In this document: one piece after another, positions 8,562 through 15,726 of the stretch
Layout: each line of letters starts with the position of its first letter
How positions within the stretch are numbered: the stretch's first letter is position 1
Assembly (NCBI GenBank): GCA_002938075.1
Contig: PTLK01000008.1
Location: 1-22,227, forward strand
DNA from: Alphaproteobacteria bacterium MarineAlpha3_Bin3
Lineage (GTDB): Bacteria; Pseudomonadota; Alphaproteobacteria; Rhodospirillales; Casp-alpha2
DNA length: 22,227 bases
Direction of reading: 5' to 3'
The notes under the pieces: model-generated
Databases searched by the model: none
Told to the model about the DNA's origin: nothing
Seen by the model: only the letters and a program-made list of their open reading frames with translations
Made by a program: the position numbers and the translations under genes

Positions 8562-10412
8562 ATGCGCCTGAAAGCCGCCATTGCCGCCATTGCCGCCATT
8601 TTTGTCCTGGGCTTGGTTCCTGGCCCGGCGACGGCGACCGAAGACAAACCCAAGCCGGCCCACGGCATCGCCATGCACGGGGACCTGAAATATCCCCCCG
8701 GCTTCACCCATTTCGAATACACCAACCCCAATGCCCCCAAGGGCGGTACGGTCAGGCTTTCGGCCATCGGCACCTTCGACAGTTTCAACAGCTTCATCGT
8801 CAAGGGCAACAGCGCCACTGGCCTGGGTTTTCTATACGACAACCTGATGCACGGTTCCGCCGACGAGGCTTTCAGCCAGTACGGCCAACTGGCCGAATCG
8901 GTGGAGATGCCGAAGGACCGCTCGTTGGTCGCCTTTACCCTACGCAAGGAAGCCCGCTGGCACGACGGCAAGCCGGTCACCGTCGACGATGTGATCTGGA
9001 CCTTCAACACCCTGGTCAAGAAGGGAACGCCTTTTTACCGGTTTTATTACGGCAACGTGGCGGCGGTCACTCAGACCGGCGAGCGGACGGTCAAATTCAC
9101 CTTCAAGCCGGGCGAAAACCGCGAACTGCCGCTGATCCTGGGACAACTCACCATCCTGCCGAAGCATTACTGGGAGAGCCGCGACTTCACCAAGACGACG
9201 CAGGAGCCCCCCATCGGCAGCGGCCCCTACAGGATCGAGAAGTTCGATCCCGGCCGTTCGATCACCTATCGGCGGGTCGAAAACTGGTGGGGCCGGGATT
9301 TGCCGGTCAACAAGGGCCTCTTTAACTTCGACGTCATCCACTATGACTATTACCGCGACAGCACCATCGCGCTCGAGGCGTTCAAGGCCGGCGAATACGA
9401 CTACCGCGCGGAGAATTCCTCGAAGAACTGGGCCACCGCCTATGACATCCCGAATGTCAAAAAGGGCCTTATCCGCAAGGAGGAAATCACCCACAACCGG
9501 TCGTCGGGGATGCAGGCTTTCGTCTTCAACACCCGGCGCGGAAAGTTCAAGGATCCCCGGGTCCGCCAGGCGTTGGCCCTTGCCTTCGACTTCGAATGGT
9601 CAAACAAGAACCTGTTCTACGGCCAGTACGCCCGCACGCGGAGCTTTTTCGACAATTCGGAACTGGCCGCCACCGGGGTTCCCGAAGGCGATGAATTGAA
9701 GCTCCTGGAACCCTACCGCGGACGCATCCCCACAGAGGTCTTCACCCACGAATACAACCCGCCCAAGACCGACGGGTCGGGGAACATCCGCCGCAACCTG
9801 CGCAAGGCGAGCAAGCTGCTGAACGACGCCGGCTGGGTGATCAAGGGCGGGAAGCGCATCAACGAGAAAACCGGAAAGCTCCTGGAATTCGAGGTACTGC
9901 TGGTCAGCCCGCTGTTCGAGCGCATCGTCCTGCCGTTCGCCAAGAACCTGGAGAAACTGGGCGTCAAGATGCGGGTCCGCACCGTCGATCCGTCGCAGTA
10001 CCGCCGCCGTCTCGATACATTCGATTTCGACATCATCGTCGGCAGCTGGGGCCAGGCCCTGTCGCCGGGCAACGAACAGCGCTCGTTCTGGGGCAGCCGC
10101 GGCGCCGATATCGAAGGCGGCCGCAACACCATCGGCATCAAAGACCCGGTGATCGACGAGTTGATCGAAAAAGTGATCGCGGCGCCGAACCGAAAAGCCC
10201 TGGTGACGAACGTCCGGGCGCTGGATAGGGTGTTGCAGTGGGGCCATTGGGTAATCCCCCACTGGCACGCCAAATACGACCGCGTCGCCTATTGGGGTAA
10301 GTTCGGCCGCCCCGCCGTCACCCCCCTCCAGGGCAACCAGTTCGTAGCCTGGTGGGTCGACCCGAAGAAGGAAGAAGCGCTCAAAAGCAAGCTTGTCTCG
10401 GCCAAACAATGA
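8562..10412 (+). CDS. yejA: YejA-type periplasmic oligopeptide-binding protein
   Basis: A 616-residue solute-binding protein of the peptide/nickel (SBP_bac_5) family. The signal peptide covers about residues 1-25, with a hydrophobic core of repeated Ala-Ala-Ile and a probable cut after A25 (ATA/TED). The mature start HGIAMHGDLKYPPGF and the following YTNPNAPKGGTVRLSAIGTFDSFN segment are typical of YejA. The length is close to E. coli YejA (about 600). The ATG at 8562 was preferred to the in-frame start at 8511 because it has an AAGGGGGG ribosome-binding site and begins the signal peptide. It would deliver peptides to the YejBEF transporter encoded 4.4 kb upstream on the same strand. It may also have its own promoter in the 91-base gap after hisN, but none is clear. 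Confidence 0.9.
   Translation: MRLKAAIAAIAAIFVLGLVPGPATATEDKPKPAHGIAMHGDLKYPPGFTHFEYTNPNAPKGGTVRLSAIGTFDSFNSFIVKGNSATGLGFLYDNLMHGSADEAFSQYGQLAESVEMPKDRSLVAFTLRKEARWHDGKPVTVDDVIWTFNTLVKKGTPFYRFYYGNVAAVTQTGERTVKFTFKPGENRELPLILGQLTILPKHYWESRDFTKTTQEPPIGSGPYRIEKFDPGRSITYRRVENWWGRDLPVNKGLFNFDVIHYDYYRDSTIALEAFKAGEYDYRAENSSKNWATAYDIPNVKKGLIRKEEITHNRSSGMQAFVFNTRRGKFKDPRVRQALALAFDFEWSNKNLFYGQYARTRSFFDNSELAATGVPEGDELKLLEPYRGRIPTEVFTHEYNPPKTDGSGNIRRNLRKASKLLNDAGWVIKGGKRINEKTGKLLEFEVLLVSPLFERIVLPFAKNLEKLGVKMRVRTVDPSQYRRRLDTFDFDIIVGSWGQALSPGNEQRSFWGSRGADIEGGRNTIGIKDPVIDELIEKVIAAPNRKALVTNVRALDRVLQWGHWVIPHWHAKYDRVAYWGKFGRPAVTPLQGNQFVAWWVDPKKEEALKSKLVSAKQ
8574..8600 (+). repeat. Three perfect 9-bp tandem repeats in the YejA signal peptide
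   Basis: GCCGCCATT occurs three times in a row and encodes Ala-Ala-Ile x3, the hydrophobic core of the signal peptide. Copy number changes would keep the reading frame and change the length of the core. Confidence 0.85.
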
Positions 10413-10424
10413 CCGGCACCTGAC

Positions 10425-10438
10425 TAGGTCATGACCTA
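10425..10438. repeat. 14-bp perfect palindrome between convergent genes
   Basis: TAGGTCATGACCTA is its own reverse complement and lies in the 52-base gap between the stop codons of yejA (+) and the hydrolase (-). It could be a weak bidirectional terminator hairpin (5-bp stem, CATG loop) or an operator-like dyad. No T-tract accompanies it. Confidence 0.45.
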
Positions 10439-10464
10439 ATCAAGAAATAAAGGAATCCTCGCCT

Positions 10465-11112
10465 TCAAGCCGCCTTCGACAGCATCTTGTCCAGGTAGTC
10501 GTTGACTTGCTTGTTGAGGGGTTCCAGGTGGTCGAGGAAGAAGTGGTCCGAGCCCTCGATGATGCGGTAGTCGATCTTGATGTTCTTCTGCTTCTGCAGC
10601 TTTTGCGCCAGCTTGTTGACCGACGACTGGGGCACCACCTCGTCCTTGTCGCCGTGGATGATCATCCCCGACGCCGGGCACGGCGCCAGGAAGGAAAAGT
10701 CGTACTGGCTGGCCGGCGTGGCGATAGAGATGAAGCCACTGATCTCGGGCCGGCGCATCATCAACTGCATGGCGACCCAGGCGCCGAAGGAGAAACCGGC
10801 GATCCAGCAGGTGTTGGTGTTGGGGTTGCGGCTCTGCATCCAGTCCAGCGCCGAGGCGGCGTCGCTGAGCTCCCCCTGGCCGTTGTCGAACTGACCCTGG
10901 GAGCGCCCGACACCGCGGAAATTAAACCGCAGCGACGAAAACCCCCGGCGCGCGAAGTTCTGATAGAGGTTGAAAACGACCTCGTTGTTCATCGTGCCGC
11001 CATACTGCGGGTGCGGGTGCAAAAGCAGCGCCAGCGGCGCGTTGGGGCGTTTTGACTGGTGATAACAGCCTTCCAGGCGGCCATTGGGGCCATTGAAAAT
11101 CACTTCGGGCAT
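10465..11112 (-). CDS. Alpha/beta hydrolase (COG2945-like)
   Basis: A 215-residue cytosolic serine hydrolase with no signal peptide. The nucleophile elbow GFSFG places the catalytic serine at S108. D157 in HGDKDEVVP and H190 in EGSDHFF complete the triad. The N-terminal LLLHPHPQYGGTMNNEVV and the NFRGVGRSQG segment are typical of the small conserved bacterial alpha/beta hydrolases of COG2945, whose substrate is generally unknown. The length matches the family. It stands alone, convergent with yejA and divergent from the Fe-S operon. The ATG at 11112 has no good ribosome-binding site at the usual distance. Confidence 0.82.
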   Translation of the reverse strand: MPEVIFNGPNGRLEGCYHQSKRPNAPLALLLHPHPQYGGTMNNEVVFNLYQNFARRGFSSLRFNFRGVGRSQGQFDNGQGELSDAASALDWMQSRNPNTNTCWIAGFSFGAWVAMQLMMRRPEISGFISIATPASQYDFSFLAPCPASGMIIHGDKDEVVPQSSVNKLAQKLQKQKNIKIDYRIIEGSDHFFLDHLEPLNKQVNDYLDKMLSKAA

Positions 11113-11186
11113 CGGCGCTTTTAAGGACCTCTAGGAGCCTGGGTTTCGCTATATCCAACCCCTGGACAAGGAAATGAAACGCCAAG

Positions 11187-11207
11187 TATTGCGATTTAGA
11201 AGCAATA
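11187..11207. promoter_or_regulatory. A+T-rich dyad, possible operator (weak Irr-box resemblance)
   Basis: TATTGC and GCAATA form a perfect 6-bp inverted repeat separated by nine bases. The overlapping TTTAGAA at 11195-11201 equals one arm of the alphaproteobacterial Irr (iron control element) consensus as I remember it, TTTAGAAnnnTTCTAAA. The other arm (ATATAAC) matches only four of seven. It lies just upstream of the operon promoter. Confidence 0.3.
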
Positions 11208-11216
11208 TAACCTGCT

Positions 11217-11241
11217 AAACTTGACCAATTTAGTCGGGCAT
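11217..11241 (+). promoter_or_regulatory. Candidate IscR type-1-like binding site
   Basis: The 25 bases have the core TTGACC-AATTT-AGTCGGG. By my count they match the E. coli IscR type-1 consensus (ATASYYGACT-RWWWY-AGTCRRSTAT, quoted from memory) at 22 of 25 positions. The site covers the -35 box of the operon promoter, so bound [2Fe-2S]-IscR would be expected to block RNA polymerase. The regulator itself is the second gene of the operon. Confidence 0.65.
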
Positions 11242-11249
11242 CCTATATA
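11221..11249 (+). promoter_or_regulatory. Sigma70-type promoter of the cysE-iscR-suf operon
   Basis: The -35 box TTGACC (11221-11226) and the -10 box TATATA (11244-11249) are separated by exactly 17 bases. Transcription would start near 11256, leaving a leader of about 110 bases before the cysE ATG. This is the best promoter match I see in the window. Confidence 0.7.
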
Positions 11250-11364
11250 CTGGGTAGCCCTCGGGACCCGGTTCGAGAGGCGATATTTACCACGGAAGGA
11301 CGGGTTTCCGCAAAGCCTAAACGCCTATTTTTTTTAACGGCTATACCTAAACGATTGGCAAAAA

Positions 11365-12093
11365 ATGATTTTCAACACACTGCGCGAGGACATCGACGCC
11401 TTCAAGGCCCGCGACCCGGCGGCCCGGAGCGAAATGGAGATCATGCTGTGCTATCCGGGCTACCACGCGCTCGTGGTTCACCGGCTGTCACACAGGCTGT
11501 GGAAAATGAAACTGCGCACCCTGGCGCGGTTCCTGTCCTACCTCGGCCGGATCGTCACCGCCATCGAGATCCACCCGGCGGCGGTGATCGGACGTCGTTT
11601 CGTCATCGACCACGGCACCGGCGTCGTCATCGGCGAAACCTCGATCATCGGCGACGACGTGACGCTTTATCATTCGGTGACTTTGGGCGGCATCTCGCCG
11701 TCGGTGGATTCCGACAAGCAGGTCGGACAAAAACGCCACCCGACGGTCATGGACGGGGCCATCATCGGCTCCGGGGCCGCCGTGCTCGGCCCCATCACCA
11801 TCGGCGAGGAGGCCCGGGTCGGCGCCAACTCGGTAGTCACCAAGGACGTGCCGGCGTCGGTCACCGCCGTCGGCATCCCGGCCCAGGTGGTGATGCCCCG
11901 CGACAAGCGCAAGGCGAAGGAATTCCAGCCCTACGGCACCCCCGCCGACGGCTGCCCCGATCCGGTGCTGCAGTCAATCGAAAGCCTGCGCGGGCAAGTG
12001 ACGACGTTGATGGAACGGGTCGAAGAACTCGAAGAGCAATTGGACAACAGCGGCCAGACGGTTCCAAGAAAACGCAATCGTCAGGCCGGATAA
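11365..12093 (+). CDS. cysE: Serine O-acetyltransferase
   Basis: A 242-residue cytosolic enzyme making O-acetyl-L-serine from serine and acetyl-CoA, the committed step of cysteine synthesis. The short alpha-helical N-terminal part (1-70) is followed by left-handed beta-helix hexapeptide repeats (about 70-185). The active-site D82-H83 sits in IDHGTGVVIGET, and the GGISP / KRHPTV / GANSVVTKDVP segments are conserved. The C-terminus (about 195-230) looks like a short coiled coil (LRGQVTTLMERVEELEEQL). It is of the shorter EpsC-like type, compared with 273 residues in E. coli CysE. The ATG has no clear Shine-Dalgarno sequence. Its position as first gene of the Fe-S operon links cysteine supply to cluster assembly. 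Confidence 0.93.
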   Translation: MIFNTLREDIDAFKARDPAARSEMEIMLCYPGYHALVVHRLSHRLWKMKLRTLARFLSYLGRIVTAIEIHPAAVIGRRFVIDHGTGVVIGETSIIGDDVTLYHSVTLGGISPSVDSDKQVGQKRHPTVMDGAIIGSGAAVLGPITIGEEARVGANSVVTKDVPASVTAVGIPAQVVMPRDKRKAKEFQPYGTPADGCPDPVLQSIESLRGQVTTLMERVEELEEQLDNSGQTVPRKRNRQAG

Positions 12094-12149
12094 CGGTTTT
12101 TCCGGGCCCCCGCCGGACTTAAGGGCCTGTCAGTAAGGAGGAATTTGGC

Positions 12150-12641
12150 GTGAAACTCAGTACCAAGGGACGATACTCCGTGATGGCCATGGTCGATATC
12201 GCGGCCCATACCGAGGGCAAACCGATCGCCCTGGCCGACGTCGCCGAGCGCCAGGAAATATCGCTTTCCTACCTGGAACAGCTTTTCAGCAAGTTGCGCC
12301 ACGGCGGCCTAGTCAAGAGCGTCCGTGGCCCCGGCGGCGGCTACCTGCTGGCCCACACGGCCGCCGAAACCCGCATCGCCGACATCATTATCGCCGTCGA
12401 CGAGCCGATCAAGGCGACCCGGTGTACGCCGGGATCGCCGGCCGGGTGCACAGGCAACAAGAGTCGTTGTCTGACCCACGACCTGTGGGAGGAACTGGGC
12501 AACAAGATTTACCTTTATCTGAATTCGGTCTCCCTGGCCGACGTGGTCGATAAACGCGTGCTCGGCACCAGCGGCGAGACGTTCCGCCGCGAGCAGGACG
12601 CGCTCTTCGCCGCGGCCCAGCAGGCCGGACATAACCTTTAG
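12150..12641 (+). CDS. iscR: Rrf2-family Fe-S cluster-sensing regulator IscR
   Basis: A 163-residue transcription factor. The N-terminal winged helix-turn-helix (about 1-65) starts MKLSTKGRYSVMAMVDIA and contains ISLSYLEQLFSKLRHGGLVKSVRGPGGGY, the DNA-recognition part of the family. The cluster-binding loop has C92, C100, C107 and H110 (in CLTHDLW), equivalent to the three cysteines and the histidine that hold the [2Fe-2S] cluster in E. coli IscR. The spacing is C-x7-C-x6-C rather than C-x5-C-x5-C. The GTG start has a perfect AAGGAGG ribosome-binding site. It probably represses its own operon through the dyad at 11217-11241 when cluster supply is sufficient. Confidence 0.93.
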   Translation: MKLSTKGRYSVMAMVDIAAHTEGKPIALADVAERQEISLSYLEQLFSKLRHGGLVKSVRGPGGGYLLAHTAAETRIADIIIAVDEPIKATRCTPGSPAGCTGNKSRCLTHDLWEELGNKIYLYLNSVSLADVVDKRVLGTSGETFRREQDALFAAAQQAGHNL

Positions 12642-12665
12642 TCCTTAACGTCAGAAGGCGCTGCG

Positions 12666-13796
12666 ATGGGCATGAAAAATCCTGTCTATATGGATCACAA
12701 CGCGACCACGGCGGTCCGTCCCGAGGCGCGTGACGCCGTGGCCCTGGCGCTCGCGTTGACCGGCAATCCGTCGTCGGTGCACGGGTCCGGGCGCACGGCA
12801 CGGCGCCTGGTCGAGGATGCCCGCGACGCCGTCGCCGCCTTGGTCGGCGCCGAGCCGGCTTGGGTCGTCTTCACCTCCGGCGGCACCGAGGCCAATAATC
12901 TGGCCCTCCGGGTGCTGCCCAAGCGGGCGCCGATACTGTGCTCCGCCGTCGAGCACGCCTCCGTCCTGTCGGTCATGGATGGCATCGTCGAAATTCCCGT
13001 CGACGGCGACGGCGTCGTCGACCTCGGCGCCCTGGAGGCGCTCCTCGCCGGCGAAGACACCCCGGCCCTGGTGTCGGTGATGCTGGCCAACAACGAGACC
13101 GGCGTCCTCCAGCCCGTCGCCGACGTCGCCGCCCTGGCCCACGAACATGGTGCCTTGATCCACTGCGACGCCGTCCAGGCGGCCGGCAAAATGGCCATCG
13201 ACTTCCGCACCCTCGGCTGCGACCTGATGTCGCTGTCGGCGCACAAGATCGGCGGCCCGTCCGGCGTCGGCGCGCTGGTGGTCACAAGCGGTGTTGAGGG
13301 CGATTTGGCGCTTATCCCTATGCTGCGCGGCGGCGGCCAGGAACGGGGCCGGCGCGCGGGCACCGAGAACGTCCCCGGCATCGCCGGGTTCGGCGCCGCC
13401 GCCCGGGCGGCTCGCGAGGGCCTGACGGATTTCGCCCGCCTCGGCCGCTGGCGCGAGCGAATCGAAAACCGTCTTCGCCAACACGCCGACAGCCGCGTTT
13501 ACGGCTTCGGCGCGCCCCGGCTGGCCAATACAAGCTGCCTGACCATGCCTGGCGTCGAGGCCGAAACCCAGGTCATCCAGCTCGATCTCGCCGGCGTCGC
13601 CGTCAGCGCCGGGGCCGCGTGCTCGTCGGGCAAGGTCGAGCCCAGCCGCGTGCTCGCCGCCATGGGCGTGGACGCCAACGAGGCGGCGACCGCGATCCGC
13701 GTCAGCCTGGGTTGGAACACCACCGAAGACGACGCCGACAAGTTCGTGGAAGCCTGGATCCAGGTCTACGGCCAGGCCCAGGCTCATGCGGCCTAA
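12666..13796 (+). CDS. Cysteine desulfurase, NifS/IscS type
   Basis: A 376-residue PLP enzyme that releases sulfur from cysteine as an enzyme-bound persulfide. VYMDHNATT opens the fold and TSGGTEANN (70-78) binds the cofactor phosphate. H97 in VEHASV stacks on PLP, K194 in SAHKIGGPSG forms the Schiff base, and C319 in SAGAACSSGKVEPS is the catalytic cysteine on a class I (NifS/IscS) loop. All key residues are present, so it should be active. The start at 12666 follows an AAGG ribosome-binding site; an ATG two codons later is an alternative. Together with SufS it is one of two complete desulfurases here. It may be the sulfur donor for non-Suf targets such as tRNA thiolation. Confidence 0.9.
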   Translation: MGMKNPVYMDHNATTAVRPEARDAVALALALTGNPSSVHGSGRTARRLVEDARDAVAALVGAEPAWVVFTSGGTEANNLALRVLPKRAPILCSAVEHASVLSVMDGIVEIPVDGDGVVDLGALEALLAGEDTPALVSVMLANNETGVLQPVADVAALAHEHGALIHCDAVQAAGKMAIDFRTLGCDLMSLSAHKIGGPSGVGALVVTSGVEGDLALIPMLRGGGQERGRRAGTENVPGIAGFGAAARAAREGLTDFARLGRWRERIENRLRQHADSRVYGFGAPRLANTSCLTMPGVEAETQVIQLDLAGVAVSAGAACSSGKVEPSRVLAAMGVDANEAATAIRVSLGWNTTEDDADKFVEAWIQVYGQAQAHAA

Positions 13797-13809
13797 AGCG
13801 GGAAATCAA

Positions 13810-14262
13810 ATGAACGCTAACGCTAACATAAACGAAAGCAAGAAAAAGGGCCGACCCGTGTACCTGGACTACCCGGCGACGACGCCGATGGACCCCCGGG
13901 TCGTCGAGGCCATGACGCCCTTTTTCGGCGACAAGTTCGGTAATCCCCATTCGCGCAACCACTTCTACGGCTGGGAGGCTGAGGAAGCGGTGGAAAAGGC
14001 GCGCCGCCAGATCGCCGACCTGATCGGCACCGAGGAACGCGAGATCGTTTTTACCTCCGGGGCCACGGAATCCAACAATTTAGGCATCAAGGGAATCACG
14101 CGGTTTCACAAGGAAAACAAAAACCACATCGTCACCATGGCGACCGAGCACAAATGCGTGCTCGAAGCCTGCGCCGCGTCAACCCGCGCCGAAGCGCGTC
14201 GGCGGCTTGATGAAAAAAGAAATGAAAACAAAAGGATAGACAGAACATGGTTGCCTCAATAG
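13810..14262 (+). pseudogene. iscS: Truncated second cysteine desulfurase (IscS N-terminal third only)
   Basis: An open frame of 150 codons. Residues 15-121 are clearly the N-terminal part of an IscS: RPVYLDYPATTPMDPRVVEAM, GNPHSRNHFYGWEAEEAVE, the PLP-phosphate loop TSGATESNN at 82-90, and MATEHKCVLEAC, which contains the PLP-stacking histidine (H114). After about base 14172 the similarity stops. The last 29 residues are an Arg/Lys/Glu-rich tail without family resemblance, and the frame ends inside the first codons of sufB. About 270-280 residues are missing, among them the PLP lysine and the catalytic cysteine. None of the three frames before sufB holds the rest. It cannot be a working desulfurase. 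A deletion remnant is most likely; an assembly error or a short expressed protein is possible. The ATG at 13810 has only a weak GGGAAA ahead of it. Confidence 0.8.
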
Positions 14263-15704
14263 ATACGGTCCAACAGGTCAAGGAACTGACGGAAGAGAAG
14301 TACAAGTACGGCTTCTTCACCGACATCGAGTCCGAGACCGCGCCCAAGGGCCTGAACGAAGACATCGTGCGCTTCATTTCGGCCAAGAAGAACGAGCCCG
14401 AATGGCTGCTGGAATGGCGGCTGAAGGCGTATCGGTACTGGCTGACGATGCCGGAGCCGAAATGGTCCAAGGTCTTCCACGAGCCCATCGATTATCAGGA
14501 CGCGTATTACTATTCGGCGCCGAAAAGCGCCGCCGACGGTCCGCAAAGCCTCGACGAAATCGACCCCCAGTTGCTGGAGACTTACGAGAAGCTGGGCATT
14601 CCCTTGAAGGAGCAGGAGCGGCTGTCCGGGGTCGCCGTCGACGCCGTGTTCGACAGCGTTTCCGTGGCCACCACCTTCAAGGCCAAGCTGGGGGAAGTCG
14701 GCGTCATCTTTTGCCCCATCTCCGAGGCCCTCGAGAGCTGCCCGGATTTGGTCAAGAAGTATCTGGGCACCGTGGTCCCCTATACGGACAACAAGCACGC
14801 GACGCTGAATTCGGCGGTGTTCACCGACGGCTCGTTCGTCTACATCCCGCCAGGCGTGCGCTGCCCGATGGAGCTCAGCACCTATTTCCGCATCAACGCC
14901 GCGAACACCGGACAGTTCGAGCGCACGCTGATCATCGCCGACAAGGGGTCCTATGTGTCCTATTTGGAAGGCTGCACGGCGCCGATGCGTGACGAGCACC
15001 AGCTTCACGCCGCCGTTGTCGAATTGATCGCGTTGGACGACGCCGAGATCAAGTACTCGACCATCCAGAACTGGTACCCCGGCGACGAGAACGGCCGTGG
15101 CGGTATCTTCAACTTCGTCACCAAGCGTGGCCACTGCCGGGGCCGCAATTCGAAGATTTCCTGGACCCAGGTGGAAACGGGTGCAGCCATCACCTGGAAG
15201 TACCCGAGCTGCATCCTGAAAGGCGACAACTCGGTGGGGGAATTCTATTCCATCGCCATCACCAACAACTACCAACAGGCCGACACCGGCACCAAGATGA
15301 TCCATCTGGGCAAAAACACGTCGTCGCGGATCATCTCCAAGGGCATTTCCGCCGGCCGCGCCAATCAGACCTACCGGGGACTGGTCCGCATATCGCCCAA
15401 GGCCAAAGGGGCGCGGAACTTCACCCAGTGCGATTCGCTCCTCATCGGCGACCGATGCGGCGCCCACACGGTGCCCTACATCGAATGCAAGAACAAAAGC
15501 GCCATCGTCGAACACGAGGCGACGACCTCGACGATCTCGGAAGACCAGTTGTTCTACCTGCGCCAGCGCGGCATCCCGCCCGAGGAAGCCGTCGCCTTGG
15601 TGGTCAACGGGTTCTGCCGCGAGGTGTTGCAGCAGTTGCCGATGGAATTCGCCGTCGAGGCGCAGAAGCTGGTCGGCATCAGCCTCGAAGGAAGCGTCGG
15701 CTAG
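14247..15704 (+). CDS. sufB: Fe-S cluster assembly scaffold protein SufB
   Basis: A 485-residue core subunit of the SufBC2D complex, on which clusters are built with persulfide sulfur from SufS. The N-terminal helical part (KYGFFTDIESETAPKGLNEDIVRFIS, read in parts) leads into a long right-handed beta-helix (about 140-420). The C-terminal helical segment (DQLFYLRQRGIPPEEAVALVVNGFCREVL) binds SufC. C414 in YIECKNKSAIVEHEATTS corresponds to the conserved acceptor cysteine region of SufB. The length is that of the family (480-495). The ATG is preceded by AAAAGGA eight bases upstream, inside the A-rich tail of the truncated desulfurase frame, which overlaps it by 16 bases. Confidence 0.95.
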   Translation: MVASIDTVQQVKELTEEKYKYGFFTDIESETAPKGLNEDIVRFISAKKNEPEWLLEWRLKAYRYWLTMPEPKWSKVFHEPIDYQDAYYYSAPKSAADGPQSLDEIDPQLLETYEKLGIPLKEQERLSGVAVDAVFDSVSVATTFKAKLGEVGVIFCPISEALESCPDLVKKYLGTVVPYTDNKHATLNSAVFTDGSFVYIPPGVRCPMELSTYFRINAANTGQFERTLIIADKGSYVSYLEGCTAPMRDEHQLHAAVVELIALDDAEIKYSTIQNWYPGDENGRGGIFNFVTKRGHCRGRNSKISWTQVETGAAITWKYPSCILKGDNSVGEFYSIAITNNYQQADTGTKMIHLGKNTSSRIISKGISAGRANQTYRGLVRISPKAKGARNFTQCDSLLIGDRCGAHTVPYIECKNKSAIVEHEATTSTISEDQLFYLRQRGIPPEEAVALVVNGFCREVLQQLPMEFAVEAQKLVGISLEGSVG

Positions 15705-15726
15705 GCCCGATCTCCGGTTTACTAAA

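Larger units (their letters stand above)
11113..11364. other. Divergent regulatory intergenic region (252 bp) upstream of the Fe-S operon
   Basis: The longest gene-free stretch of the window. From left to right it holds an A+T-rich dyad (11187-11207), a sigma70 promoter with an overlapping IscR-like site (11217-11249), and a leader of roughly 110 bases before cysE. The leader has a small hairpin (CGGAA at 11293-11297 pairing with TTCCG at 11306-11310), a run of eight T (11328-11335) and two copies of CCTAAACG (11316 and 11346). No ORF with coding character is seen. Confidence 0.7.

Noticed and set aside
11293..11335. Hairpin plus T8 in the cysE leader as an intrinsic terminator
   Set aside because: The 5-bp stem is weak and the T-run begins 17 bases after it, so it lacks the geometry of a terminator; kept only as a leader feature.
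13813..13830. AACGCT repeat at the start of the truncated desulfurase
   Set aside because: Only two exact 6-base copies plus a degenerate one; too short to treat as a meaningful repeat.
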